Of a stretch of 19,593 nucleotides of DNA, positions 1 to 8,123 are shown in pieces. Origin of the DNA: Halarchaeoplasma sp046498385 (lineage in GTDB: Archaea; Thermoplasmatota; Thermoplasmata; Halarchaeoplasmatales; Halarchaeoplasmataceae). The stretch is taken from contig JAWOAU010000046.1 of assembly GCA_046498385.1 (NCBI GenBank), positions 1 to 19,593 of the forward strand, written 5' to 3'. Each line of letters begins with the position of its first letter. Positions within the stretch are counted from its first letter, which is position 1. The notes below the pieces were generated by a model. It saw only the letters and a list, made by a program, of their open reading frames with translations, had not been told where the DNA came from and did not search any database. The position numbers were made by a program, and so were the translations under genes.

Positions 1-1784
<1,784 letters not shown>

Positions 1785-1935
1785 CAATTAATTTCGGACT
1801 GGTACACATCCAGGTCTGCGTATGATCGGTAATCATCGGTCACTTGGAGACCATATACCCTTCCCCGACAACCTTGTTTCATGTCGCCGGGTGCATGTAA
1901 TAATCTAGTGCAGTATCGTAATACCGCACCGGGCA

Positions 1936-1943
1936 TATTTAAA
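1936..1943 (-). promoter_or_regulatory. TATA box of the 23S rRNA gene
   Basis: The minus strand reads TTTAAATA, a near-perfect archaeal TATA box. Transcription would start near 1912-1917, giving a leader of roughly 130 bases before mature 23S RNA. It shows that 23S is transcribed on its own and not from a 16S-23S operon. The leader contains short stems, for example CGACA/TGTCG near 1867-1885, which may take part in processing; the 3' partner strand lies outside the window. Confidence 0.7.
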
Positions 1944-2040
1944 CCTTGTTTTTGTCCCCCCATTTATCGAGAAAACTCGTGAGGGAGAAACGGAACTAAT
2001 AGGGGTCTTGTATAAAAGGATTTGGGGGTGCTTTGGATAT

Positions 2041-2049
2041 TTTTTTATA
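2041..2049 (+). promoter_or_regulatory. TATA box of the HMG-CoA reductase gene
   Basis: The T/A run TTTTTTATA lies 31-39 bases before the ATG at 2080. The predicted start of transcription is near 2071, so the leader is about ten bases. This placement argues against the in-frame upstream start at 2008, which would put the promoter inside the coding region. Confidence 0.55.
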
Positions 2050-2079
2050 CTACCGTGCTATATGTGTTATTTGGATAAC

Positions 2080-3342
2080 ATGCCTGTAGAAGATTCAAAA
2101 CTTTCCGGATTCCACAAGCTCAGTATGGAGGATAGGATGAAAAAGGTACGCTCCCTTTGCGATATGTCCCAAGAGGACATGTCCGCCCTGTACGAAAACG
2201 GTTTGCCAATGGAGGTAGCGGATAGGATGATTGAAAACGTCATCGGCACCTTCGAGCTTCCCGTGGGAATAGCTGTTAATTTTAAGATCAACGAAAGGGA
2301 CTACCTGATACCCATGGTTATCGAGGAATCATCCGTAGTGGCCGCAGCGTCTTACGCCGCCAAATTAGCTAGAGATTCCGGAGGCTTCTATTCAACCACC
2401 ACCGAACCGGTGATGATCAGCCAGATACAGATAACCGGACTTTCGGCACCCCATGAAGCTAGGTTAAAGATACTTGAACACAAAGACCGGCTGCTGGAGA
2501 TGGCAAACAAAGAAGACCCTGTGCTTGTGAAGTTCGGCGGCGGTGCCAGGGATATCCGCTGTAGGGTACTGGACAGTTCTTTCGGACCCTACCTGATAGC
2601 GCATCTGTTGGTGGACTGCAGAGACGCCATGGGCGCTAACGCTGTTAACAGCATGGCCGAGGCCCTTGCACCGGAACTGGAGAAAATCACTGGAGGCAGG
2701 GTATATCTAAGAATACTTTCCAACTTGGCAGACCATCGTTTGGCTCGAAGTAGAGCTGAATTCACCGAAGAAACTCTAGGTAAAGAGACTATCGAAGGCG
2801 TGCTTCAAGCCTACGAGTTCGCCCGGGTCGACCCCTACAGATGTGCAACCCACAACAAGGGAATCATGAACGGAGTGACAGCCGTAGTGAATGCCACCGG
2901 CAATGACTCCAGGGCAGTCGAGGCCGGCGCCCACAGCTATGCAACACTCGGCGGCGGATACTCACCCCTGACCAGATGGGAGAAAAACGATGAAGGAAAT
3001 CTTGTTGGCAGCATCGAAATGCCCGTTGCAGTGGGAACCGTTGGAGGGGCAACATCGATACATCCGGTAGCTAAAACACTGATGAAGATACTGGATGTTA
3101 AAAGTGCTAGTGAATTGGGAGAAGTCATCGCTTCAGTAGGTCTTGCCCAGAATTTCGCAGCATTACGTGCCCTTGCTACGGAGGGTATACAAAAAGGACA
3201 CATGAAACTGCATGCCAAGAATGTGGCGGTTGCAGCAGGTGCTCCCGAGGAACTTATCGATGTCATCGCGGAAAGGATGATAAAAGAAGGTAAGATCAAA
3301 GCCGACAGGGCCCTGGAGCTGGTGAAGGAATTATCTGAGTGA
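2080..3342 (+). CDS. Hydroxymethylglutaryl-CoA reductase, class II
   Basis: This enzyme reduces HMG-CoA to mevalonate, the committed step to archaeal isoprenoid lipids. The 420-residue protein follows the Pseudomonas mevalonii class II pattern along its whole length: PMEVADRMIENVIGTFELP near residue 45, with the catalytic Glu; IVDxRDAMGAN-type motif (here VDCRDAMGANAVN) near 205; DPYRxATHNKGIMNG near 270, with the catalytic Lys; ATGND about 15 residues later, with the Asp; and GHMKLH near 380, with the catalytic His. Class II enzymes of Archaeoglobus and Thermoplasma are generally held to have come from bacteria, whereas most archaea have class I. The frame is open upstream to 2008, but those 24 residues are atypical and span the TATA box, so 2080 is preferred. 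It is divergent from 23S rRNA. The strictly anabolic role is inferred from the family in archaea. Confidence 0.96.
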   Translation: MPVEDSKLSGFHKLSMEDRMKKVRSLCDMSQEDMSALYENGLPMEVADRMIENVIGTFELPVGIAVNFKINERDYLIPMVIEESSVVAAASYAAKLARDSGGFYSTTTEPVMISQIQITGLSAPHEARLKILEHKDRLLEMANKEDPVLVKFGGGARDIRCRVLDSSFGPYLIAHLLVDCRDAMGANAVNSMAEALAPELEKITGGRVYLRILSNLADHRLARSRAEFTEETLGKETIEGVLQAYEFARVDPYRCATHNKGIMNGVTAVVNATGNDSRAVEAGAHSYATLGGGYSPLTRWEKNDEGNLVGSIEMPVAVGTVGGATSIHPVAKTLMKILDVKSASELGEVIASVGLAQNFAALRALATEGIQKGHMKLHAKNVAVAAGAPEELIDVIAERMIKEGKIKADRALELVKELSE

Positions 3343-3476
3343 AAAGGGACATATCACCGTCGCAATAGATGCATGAGTTCCGTGCAGATTGATAGGTCTA
3401 TGTAAATATAAGAGGAATACTAATCTAGCTCATGTTATTCGAATGAAGATAGATTAAGTAAAATTGTATCCCGGGT

Positions 3477-3719
3477 TCATTTAGTTGAGTATTCCCGGGC
3501 AGTTTGCAGATGTTCTTTTCTCCTCTTTTGGGCTTCCTTTATCTTCTGCTGGTACTTCTTTATCTTCTGCTCGTACTTACCGATCTTTAACTCTTCCTTG
3601 GCGGCCTTCTGCTCGTACTTGGCCTGCTTTTTCATCATCTTGGCCTTGTCTTTCTTACTCCTCGCCGCTTTCTTATGTTGCTCGCCCAATTTCCCGGATC
3701 TGGTTTTTCTTTTAGCCAT
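3477..3719 (-). CDS. Small lysine-rich coiled-coil protein, copy 1
   Basis: An 80-residue, very basic protein I cannot assign to a named family. The N-terminal third is rich in Lys, Ala and Ser (MAKRKTRSGKLGEQHKKAAR). The rest is an almost uninterrupted predicted helix of Lys/Glu/Gln repeats with regular Ile, Tyr and Leu, such as KIGKYEQKIKKYQQKIKEAQ, fitting a coiled coil. There is no membrane segment and no cysteine. It is a clear paralogue of the next gene at 3842, and both have their own promoter. Nine bases upstream is an in-frame GTG (GTGATATTGATGGCT) that lies where transcription should start, so a leaderless GTG start at 3728 is possible. DNA or RNA binding is a guess from charge only; a scaffold or surface-associated role is equally open. 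Confidence 0.8.
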   Translation of the reverse strand: MAKRKTRSGKLGEQHKKAARSKKDKAKMMKKQAKYEQKAAKEELKIGKYEQKIKKYQQKIKEAQKRRKEHLQTAREYSTK

Positions 3720-3749
3720 CAATATCACTACTATAGTAATAATAGGGGG

Positions 3750-3757
3750 TATACAAA
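3750..3757 (-). promoter_or_regulatory. TATA box of lysine-rich protein copy 1
   Basis: The minus strand reads TTTGTATA. The predicted start of transcription, about 25 bases downstream, falls on the in-frame GTG at 3728, nine bases before the ATG. Confidence 0.5.
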
Positions 3758-3841
3758 AATCTTTTGAATCTTTATCGGAGATCAATCCAAAATAGAACTA
3801 TAATAACCTGTGGAAGGGAGTATGTTTACCCCCTTTCAAGC

Positions 3842-4072
3842 TTAAGCCTCTTTTGCTTTCTGCAGATATTGAACTCTTTTCTTGTTGGCTTCTTTTATCT
3901 TCTGCTGGTAGTCCTTGATCTTCTGCTCGTATTTACCGATCTTCATCTCTTCCTTAGCCGCCTTCTCTTCGTACTTAGCTTGTTTTTTCAACGACTTCGC
4001 CTTGTCCGCTTTACTCTTGGCCGCCTTCTTATGCTGTTCGCCTATTTTTGCAGTGCCTCTCTTTTTAGCCAT
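3842..4072 (-). CDS. Small lysine-rich coiled-coil protein, copy 2
   Basis: A 76-residue paralogue of the protein at 3477-3719. Both share the order MAK(K/R)..., IGEQHKKAAKSK or LGEQHKKAARSK, KKQAKYE.KAAKEE.KIGKY and EQKIK.YQQKIKEA. About 24 of 76 residues are lysine. The first ~25 residues are basic and probably flexible; the remainder is predicted helix/coiled coil. The bases just ahead of the start are also shared with copy 1 (GTGATATTAATGGCT against GTGATATTGATGGCT), giving an alternative in-frame GTG start at 4081. The gene lies 81 bases downstream of the pilin at 4154-4603, in the same direction but with its own TATA box. Function unknown; conservation of both copies with their leaders suggests both are expressed. 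Confidence 0.8.
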   Translation of the reverse strand: MAKKRGTAKIGEQHKKAAKSKADKAKSLKKQAKYEEKAAKEEMKIGKYEQKIKDYQQKIKEANKKRVQYLQKAKEA

Positions 4073-4102
4073 TAATATCACGATTTAAGAATGGTCTAGG
4101 TA

Positions 4103-4110
4103 GTATTAAA
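4103..4110 (-). promoter_or_regulatory. TATA box of lysine-rich protein copy 2
   Basis: The minus strand reads TTTAATAC. The predicted transcription start, about 25 bases on, falls at or next to the in-frame GTG at 4081, as in copy 1. Confidence 0.5.
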
Positions 4111-4122
4111 CATTTTTGAAGT

Positions 4123-4145
4123 TAAAAAAACGGGAAGGGGTTTTT
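4123..4145 (-). terminator. T-rich terminator after the 4154-4603 pilin
   Basis: Eight bases after the pilin's TGA the minus strand runs AAAAACCCCTTCCCGTTTTTTT. Archaeal RNA polymerase stops at T tracts without needing a hairpin. Nearly the same AAAAACCCCTTTCCC plus T-rich tract follows the other pilin gene. Confidence 0.5.
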
Positions 4146-4153
4146 GAACGGGG

Positions 4154-4603
4154 TCATGTGATCCTGTGCTTTATGGTACCCGGGTATCCGTCCACTAAGA
4201 TTATTACTTCATAGTGGCGAAAGTTGTCCGCACCATCCACTACGATGGTCAATCTGGAACCGTCCCGTATCCTGCCGTCGTCCCCTGGTGAATAGGTCCA
4301 GTTACAAGAGTTTTCCTCCTCATCGAAGTCTATCAGGGTTCCGTTTGGATCCAACACATCCACATGCATCTGTTCTTCGTATGCCGAACTCGGTCTCTGC
4401 ATGTGCAGTGTCAAAACAACCTTATCTTCCGTTCTATCCTTACGATGCACGGAAAGGTCGCCCACCAGCAGGTCTGCGACATCTTCATCCGGTTCGAGCA
4501 TGGTGTACAGCGTTGCCGAAAGCACCACGGTGATCGCCACCAATAGTATGATAGCAACCACAGGCGATACCGCCCGTTCTCCCTCGAGAAAGTGTTTTTT
4601 CAT
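4154..4603 (-). CDS. Archaeal type IV pilin, copy 2
   Basis: A 149-residue secreted filament subunit with a class III signal peptide. The basic leader MKKHFLEGER is followed by AVSPVVAIILLVAITVVLSA, the conserved hydrophobic pilin helix of euryarchaeal pilins such as Haloferax PilA proteins. A prepilin peptidase would remove the basic leader; the mature subunit would anchor by the hydrophobic helix and pack into a type IV pilus core. The remaining ~115 residues form an acidic beta-rich globular domain with YSPGDDGRIRDGSRL and HYEVIILVDGYPGTI near the end, both matched in the neighbouring pilin. There is one NWT glycosylation sequon in SCNWTYS. The start is fixed by AGGAG nine bases before the ATG. 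Whether the pilus serves adhesion or another task is not visible. Confidence 0.9.
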   Translation of the reverse strand: MKKHFLEGERAVSPVVAIILLVAITVVLSATLYTMLEPDEDVADLLVGDLSVHRKDRTEDKVVLTLHMQRPSSAYEEQMHVDVLDPNGTLIDFDEEENSCNWTYSPGDDGRIRDGSRLTIVVDGADNFRHYEVIILVDGYPGTIKHRIT

Positions 4604-4612
4604 GTTGTGTCA

Positions 4613-4633
4613 CTCCTGCGGGCTTTCGCCCAC
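4613..4633 (-). promoter_or_regulatory. 5' hairpin and ribosome binding site of the 4154-4603 pilin
   Basis: The minus strand reads GTGGGC-GAAA-GCCCGC, a six-pair stem with a GNRA-type loop at 4618-4633, running directly into AGGAG (4613-4617), then nine bases to the ATG. The TATA box CTTATACG near 4654-4661 predicts an mRNA start at about 4632, so the hairpin would be the very 5' end of the transcript. A matching element precedes the other pilin gene. Confidence 0.6.
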
Positions 4634-4650
4634 GTATAATAAAGGGTCAA

Positions 4651-4661
4651 GAACGTATAAG
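4651..4661 (-). promoter_or_regulatory. TATA box of the 4154-4603 pilin
   Basis: The minus strand reads CTTATACGTTC. The implied start of transcription near 4632 coincides with the 5' base of the leader hairpin. A second T/A-rich stretch (TTTATTATA, about 4635-4644) is too close to the start codon to serve unless the hairpin is left out of the mRNA. Confidence 0.5.
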
Positions 4662-4680
4662 AATGTTGCTCATAAAATAC

Positions 4681-4720
4681 GAAAAAAATAAAAGGAAAAT
4701 AAAAGGGAAAGGGGTTTTTA
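4681..4720 (-). terminator. T-rich terminator after the 4744-5211 pilin
   Basis: The minus strand reads AAAAACCCCTTTCCC, then alternating T runs ending in seven Ts (TTTTATTTTCC...TTTATTTTTTTC). It fits an archaeal oligo-T terminator and resembles the tract after the other pilin gene, so each pilin is likely its own transcription unit. Confidence 0.55.
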
Positions 4721-4743
4721 AGGTCTCTTCGGCAGGCACACAC

Positions 4744-5211
4744 TTAGCTTACCGTTGTTGAAATGGTTCCGGAGTAGCCCTCTATGGACATGATTATCTC
4801 ATAGTTGCGGAACGAGTCGGTCTCATCGTTTATGCGCAGTCGTGCACCGCCTCGAACTTCACCGTCGTCGCCGGGCCGGTACTGCCACCAAGCTCCATCT
4901 GCCGCATAGCTAGTACCAGGACTGCCATCGAAAACTTCTTCTCCGTCGGCATTGAATACGGTTACATCTATATCGTCCGTAGGTACAGAGCTCGGCGTGC
5001 TCATCGCAAGCTCCAACGTCAGATTGTCGTTCGCGGTGTCCCTGTCCTGTACGGTCAAACTTCCTGCTACCGGCGTATCGCCACCTGTGTCAGTATCGAT
5101 CATCATGTACAGCGTTGCAGCTAGTACCACGGTGATCGCTACCATCAGGATGGTCGCGATGACGGGCGACACGGCCTGCTTGTCTTCCTCAAAGATTCTT
5201 CTTCTTTTCAT
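4744..5211 (-). CDS. Archaeal type IV pilin, copy 1
   Basis: A 155-residue paralogue of the neighbouring pilin. The class III signal peptide is MKRRRIFEEDKQ followed by AVSPVIATILMVAITVVLAA, a close match to the conserved euryarchaeal pilin hydrophobic segment. The C-terminal globular domain is acidic and Thr/Asp-rich. It ends with YRPGDDGEVRGGARLRI and RNYEIIMSIEGYSGTI, aligned with the second pilin, which shows recent common ancestry with divergence in the exposed middle. A sequon NLT occurs in the middle. The start is set by AGGAGG nine bases before the ATG. Upstream lie the KaiC-like pair, in the same direction and 141 bases away. Two subunits of similar size could be major and minor pilins of one filament or alternatives; the sequence does not decide this. 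Confidence 0.92.
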   Translation of the reverse strand: MKRRRIFEEDKQAVSPVIATILMVAITVVLAATLYMMIDTDTGGDTPVAGSLTVQDRDTANDNLTLELAMSTPSSVPTDDIDVTVFNADGEEVFDGSPGTSYAADGAWWQYRPGDDGEVRGGARLRINDETDSFRNYEIIMSIEGYSGTISTTVS

Positions 5212-5219
5212 TTTTGTGT

Positions 5220-5242
5220 CCTCCTGTAGACTTTATGCCTAC
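5220..5242 (-). promoter_or_regulatory. 5' hairpin and ribosome binding site of the 4744-5211 pilin
   Basis: The minus strand reads GTAGGC-ATAAA-GTCTAC, a six-pair stem (one G-U pair) at 5226-5242, running directly into AGGAGG (5220-5225). The predicted transcription start is near 5246, so the hairpin sits at the 5' end of the mRNA. The position and stem length equal those before the other pilin, while two stem pairs differ in a compensating way. Confidence 0.6.
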
Positions 5243-5266
5243 GATTATCTCCTATACCCCTTTTCT

Positions 5267-5276
5267 GTATATATAC
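5267..5276 (-). promoter_or_regulatory. TATA box of the 4744-5211 pilin
   Basis: The minus strand reads GTATATATAC, a strong TATA element. It lies about 60 bases before the start codon and about 25 bases before the leader hairpin. Confidence 0.6.
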
Positions 5277-5352
5277 GTTTTGTAAACATATCATGTCCTA
5301 ATTAAGTATAATTAAATGTCACCACAGTACGTTAGGCGGTGGGGATTCCATA

Positions 5353-5919
5353 TCAGGGAGTTATCTCAAGGAAGTCGTCACATACCATGGCCAGTATGCT
5401 GTCGATCTCCTCGGATTCCTGCTCCGCTACCGAGATTATCAACGAACTGCAGTCGTAGGAACGAAGGTTGGATACAAGGATGTGCAGGAATTCGGCCAAG
5501 ATACGGGTGCCGTTGTGGATTGCTAGGGAATTGATAGAATCCAATACCACCGTGTTCTCCTCCGCCGGGAACTTTTTCAAAAGATACTCCACCTTCAGCA
5601 TTATGTACTCCAGCATGGTCGGACTCTCCACAAAGGTAACCCCCCTAGCCCTGCCCGTGGCCCCCATGGTCATGTAGGAGACAGCATCGACGAAATGGAT
5701 ACCCTTTCGATCTATATCCAAAGCATCGAGTATGTTGAGTATGGTCTCCGCAGGGATAGTGGAAGTAGCATATACCATGTTCATATCCTTTCCCTTAGGA
5801 AAATCGTTGGAAATGGCGGTCACCATATCGAAATACGCGTCAACGTCGACCTTCAATGCGATAGCCGATCCCGGTTCAAGTTTCTTCAACCTTTCCTTTA
5901 ACTCGTCTACAGTTACCAT
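5353..5919 (-). CDS. Degenerate RecA/KaiC-fold protein without a P-loop
   Basis: A 188-residue protein paired with the KaiC-like ATPase just upstream. It has the layout of a RecA-superfamily core: a beta strand (MNMVYATSTIP) where the Walker A strand should be, but no GxxxxGK[ST]; a Walker B-like strand and turn NTVVLDSINSLAIHNG near residue 125; and a final strand SSLIISVAEQ followed by an acidic helix. Loss of the P-loop suggests it does not hydrolyse ATP and may bind or regulate its neighbour. The first ATG at 5919 comes one base after the TAG stop of the ATPase, preceded by AGGTGGTGA; an in-frame GTG at 5931 would instead overlap that gene. Similar P-loop-less KaiC relatives are common beside signal or motility genes in Thermoplasmata and haloarchaea (recollection, not searched). 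Confidence 0.75.
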   Translation of the reverse strand: MVTVDELKERLKKLEPGSAIALKVDVDAYFDMVTAISNDFPKGKDMNMVYATSTIPAETILNILDALDIDRKGIHFVDAVSYMTMGATGRARGVTFVESPTMLEYIMLKVEYLLKKFPAEENTVVLDSINSLAIHNGTRILAEFLHILVSNLRSYDCSSLIISVAEQESEEIDSILAMVCDDFLEITP

Positions 5920-5920
5920 T

Positions 5921-6700
5921 CTAGTCACCACCTTCTGGACCGCCGCCCTTCAATAGCGGAACCAACAGTACTCCTACCGGGGTCAGGTCAAGAACGTATT
6001 TTGCCCTGGAGTGCTCCGTCCCCCGCATTTTAACGACCTGCAGTGTCCTGAGCAAGTCGCCCTGCCGTTCCAGGTTCCCCATGAGTATGATCCCGTCCGC
6101 GATAGCTTCCTCCACCCCGTAGAGGGAGTACCTTTCCGCTTCGGGAGATATCTCAGATACCAGAAGGGAAGTGCAGCCCCGGGCGGAAAGGGTTTTCATC
6201 AGGTTCAATATGAAATCTCTTATCTTTTCCTCGCTCTTCAACTGGAAACATACCGATGTGATGGAATCGATCACCAAACGTTTGATGCCCTTTTCTTTCA
6301 CTATAGCATCCAACCTATCCACCACTTCGTTTACCTCGTCAAAAGAAAATTCACTTTTGTGCAGTACGCCCATATCCTCATATATGTCCGGTATATCCAC
6401 AAAGGAAAGAAGGCCGTCCTCGATCAACTTTTCATCAAAGAAATCGTAGGGCACTACGTTGTTCAACATCTTCAAAGATGATTCTGTGACGGATACGAAC
6501 AAGCAGTTCTCACCATCCAGCGCACCGTGGACCAGAAACTCCAAGCTCAAAGTGGTTTTACCAGTGCCGCAACTACCAGTTATAAGGACCGAATTGCCTC
6601 GAGGTATACCCCCATTCAAGATGGTATCCAGGCCAGTAATACCTGTAACGCAACGTGCTCTTTTCGTCTCCGGTGTTATGGAAAATTTTTCTTCCGCCAT
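5921..6700 (-). CDS. KaiC-like RecA-superfamily ATPase
   Basis: A single-domain KaiC-family ATPase of 259 residues. It opens with the family signature TGITGLDTILNGGIPRGN, followed by the P-loop GSCGTGKTT near residue 45 and Walker B RLVIDSIT near 142. Then come LLVSEIS and the late motif RTLQVVKMRGTEHS, typical of KaiC/RadA-type proteins. Such proteins act as ATP-dependent switches or assembly regulators; the archaellum regulator FlaH is a distant relative. It is co-transcribed with the P-loop-less protein at 5353 and lies just upstream of two pilin genes, which suggests, without proving, a part in pilus regulation. The ATG at 6700 is about 16 bases after the predicted transcription start. 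A TTG at 6724 with AAAGGAG ahead of it is an alternative, but it would overlap the promoter. Confidence 0.88.
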   Translation of the reverse strand: MAEEKFSITPETKRARCVTGITGLDTILNGGIPRGNSVLITGSCGTGKTTLSLEFLVHGALDGENCLFVSVTESSLKMLNNVVPYDFFDEKLIEDGLLSFVDIPDIYEDMGVLHKSEFSFDEVNEVVDRLDAIVKEKGIKRLVIDSITSVCFQLKSEEKIRDFILNLMKTLSARGCTSLLVSEISPEAERYSLYGVEEAIADGIILMGNLERQGDLLRTLQVVKMRGTEHSRAKYVLDLTPVGVLLVPLLKGGGPEGGD

Positions 6701-6735
6701 TTGAACCACTACAGCCTTACACAAGCATAACTCCT

Positions 6736-6745
6736 TTATATTTTA
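6736..6745 (-). promoter_or_regulatory. TATA box of the KaiC-like gene pair
   Basis: The minus strand reads TTAAAATATA, placing transcription start near 6716, ahead of the ATG at 6700. It is divergent from the promoter of the sugar operon about 40 bases away, so both could share regulation. Confidence 0.55.
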
Positions 6746-6784
6746 ATGTTTTGCGACGCCGTCTCCTCTTCTTTTTTGATAAAG

Positions 6785-6794
6785 TTTTTATTAA
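6785..6794 (+). promoter_or_regulatory. TATA box of the nucleotide-sugar operon
   Basis: TTTTTATTAA lies 34-43 bases before the ATG at 6828, so the leader would be about 12-15 bases. It is the only promoter-like element seen for the three overlapping genes 6828-10464. Confidence 0.5.
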
Positions 6795-6827
6795 TTACCC
6801 GGTTATCCAAGATAAAAGTGGTAGAAC

Positions 6828-8123
6828 ATGAAATTCTTTGGCTCATCAGGTATAAGAGGTGTCGTGAACAGATGGCTTACTCCTGAACTGGCTTTACGGA
6901 TAGGGACAGCTGTCGGCAGAGAATACGAGAAGGTGATCATAGGCCGGGATACCAGACAATCTGGCTACATGGTAACTGCATCTCTAACCGCCGGTATAAC
7001 CGCCCAGGGAGGGGACGTATCCTACGCAGGCATACTCCCTACCCCAACCCTTGCATACGCAGCTCAAGACCATGACTGCGGGATAATGGTAACGGCGTCT
7101 CACAACCCCGCACCCTACAACGGAGTTAAGATGTGGAACACCGACGGCAGTGCCTTCGATACAAAGCAGATGCTCGATATAGAGAAGCACATCGAAGATC
7201 CTCCCAACTCTCCCGATTGGAGCGAAGTGGGTGTTGTAAGCAGGGAATACAACGCTCTGAAAAAACACATTGACTCCATCGTCCACAGGTTCGACGATGA
7301 TTATTCCTTAAAGGTAGTAGTCGACTGTGCCTGCGGCGCCGCTTACGAAGCCACGCCAAACCTTCTCAGAAAGATGGGATGCGATGTGATCACACTGAAT
7401 GCCACTCCAGACGGTACTTTCCCCGCCCATCCTCCAGAGCCCACTGAAAAAAACCTAAGAGAGCTTAAAGGGATGGTAAAAGCCAGCGGTGCGGACCTGG
7501 GCATAGGACACGACGGCGACGGCGACCGGATGGTAGGCTTCCATAAGAACGGCACCTTTTTGGGGGGCGACAAGCTACTGGCTTTGTTCGCCGGCACCAG
7601 GCCCGAAAAGGTAGCTGTCCCTATTAACTCATCCATGGTCATAGAGGATATCGCGGAGGAGGTGATACGTACAAAGGTAGGAGACGTCTACGTGGCCGAG
7701 GCGCTCAAAGCACACGGTGGAAGTTTCGGCGGAGAACCATCGGGAACGTGGATGTTCCCGGAGATCAGCTTCGCGCCGGATGCGATCTACGCCGCCGCCG
7801 TACTGGTCGACCTAGCACAAAATAAAGACCTAAACAAGCTGCTGGATTCCATATCGGAATATCCAAGACGCCGGGAAGCTTTCAGCGTTAACGATAAGGA
7901 GACTTCCATGGAGAGGCTCCGCGGGATCTACAAAGATAGATACAGACCCGAGAGGATAAAAACAACGGACGGCGTCTGGCTGGACCATGACAGAGGATGG
8001 AGCCTACTGCGTGCATCGGGTACGGAACCCAAGATAAGGATAACCGCCGAGGCGAAAGACCAAAAAAGACTAAACGATATATACGAGGAAGCTAAAACAC
8101 TCTTAAAAAAGGTGATGATATGA
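6828..8123 (+). CDS. glmM: Phosphoglucosamine/phosphohexose mutase (GlmM-like)
   Basis: An alpha-D-phosphohexomutase of 431 residues that moves a phosphate between C6 and C1 of a hexose or hexosamine, probably glucosamine-6-phosphate to glucosamine-1-phosphate. All four active-site loops are present: the phosphoserine loop TASHNP near residue 90, the Mg-binding DGDGDR near 228, the sugar-recognition loop GGEPSGTW near 303, and the phosphate-binding RASGTEPKIRI near 390. The N-terminus MKFFGSSGIRG is typical for archaeal GlmM/ManB proteins. The last four bases overlap the next gene (ATGA), whose product would use the sugar-1-phosphate. Archaeal members often accept several substrates, including mannose and glucose phosphates, so exact specificity is uncertain. 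Confidence 0.92.
   Translation: MKFFGSSGIRGVVNRWLTPELALRIGTAVGREYEKVIIGRDTRQSGYMVTASLTAGITAQGGDVSYAGILPTPTLAYAAQDHDCGIMVTASHNPAPYNGVKMWNTDGSAFDTKQMLDIEKHIEDPPNSPDWSEVGVVSREYNALKKHIDSIVHRFDDDYSLKVVVDCACGAAYEATPNLLRKMGCDVITLNATPDGTFPAHPPEPTEKNLRELKGMVKASGADLGIGHDGDGDRMVGFHKNGTFLGGDKLLALFAGTRPEKVAVPINSSMVIEDIAEEVIRTKVGDVYVAEALKAHGGSFGGEPSGTWMFPEISFAPDAIYAAAVLVDLAQNKDLNKLLDSISEYPRRREAFSVNDKETSMERLRGIYKDRYRPERIKTTDGVWLDHDRGWSLLRASGTEPKIRITAEAKDQKRLNDIYEEAKTLLKKVMI

Noticed and set aside
2008..2079. N-terminal extension of HMG-CoA reductase by 24 hydrophobic, Cys-rich residues
   Set aside because: It would place the likely TATA box inside the coding sequence, and class II enzymes start near MPVEDS-type sequences; the class has no membrane anchor.
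3470..3499. Two CCCGGG hexamers 18 bases apart around the stop of the first coiled-coil gene, suggesting a hairpin terminator
   Set aside because: CCCGGG is self-complementary, the stem would be only six pairs, no T tract follows, and archaea do not depend on hairpin terminators.
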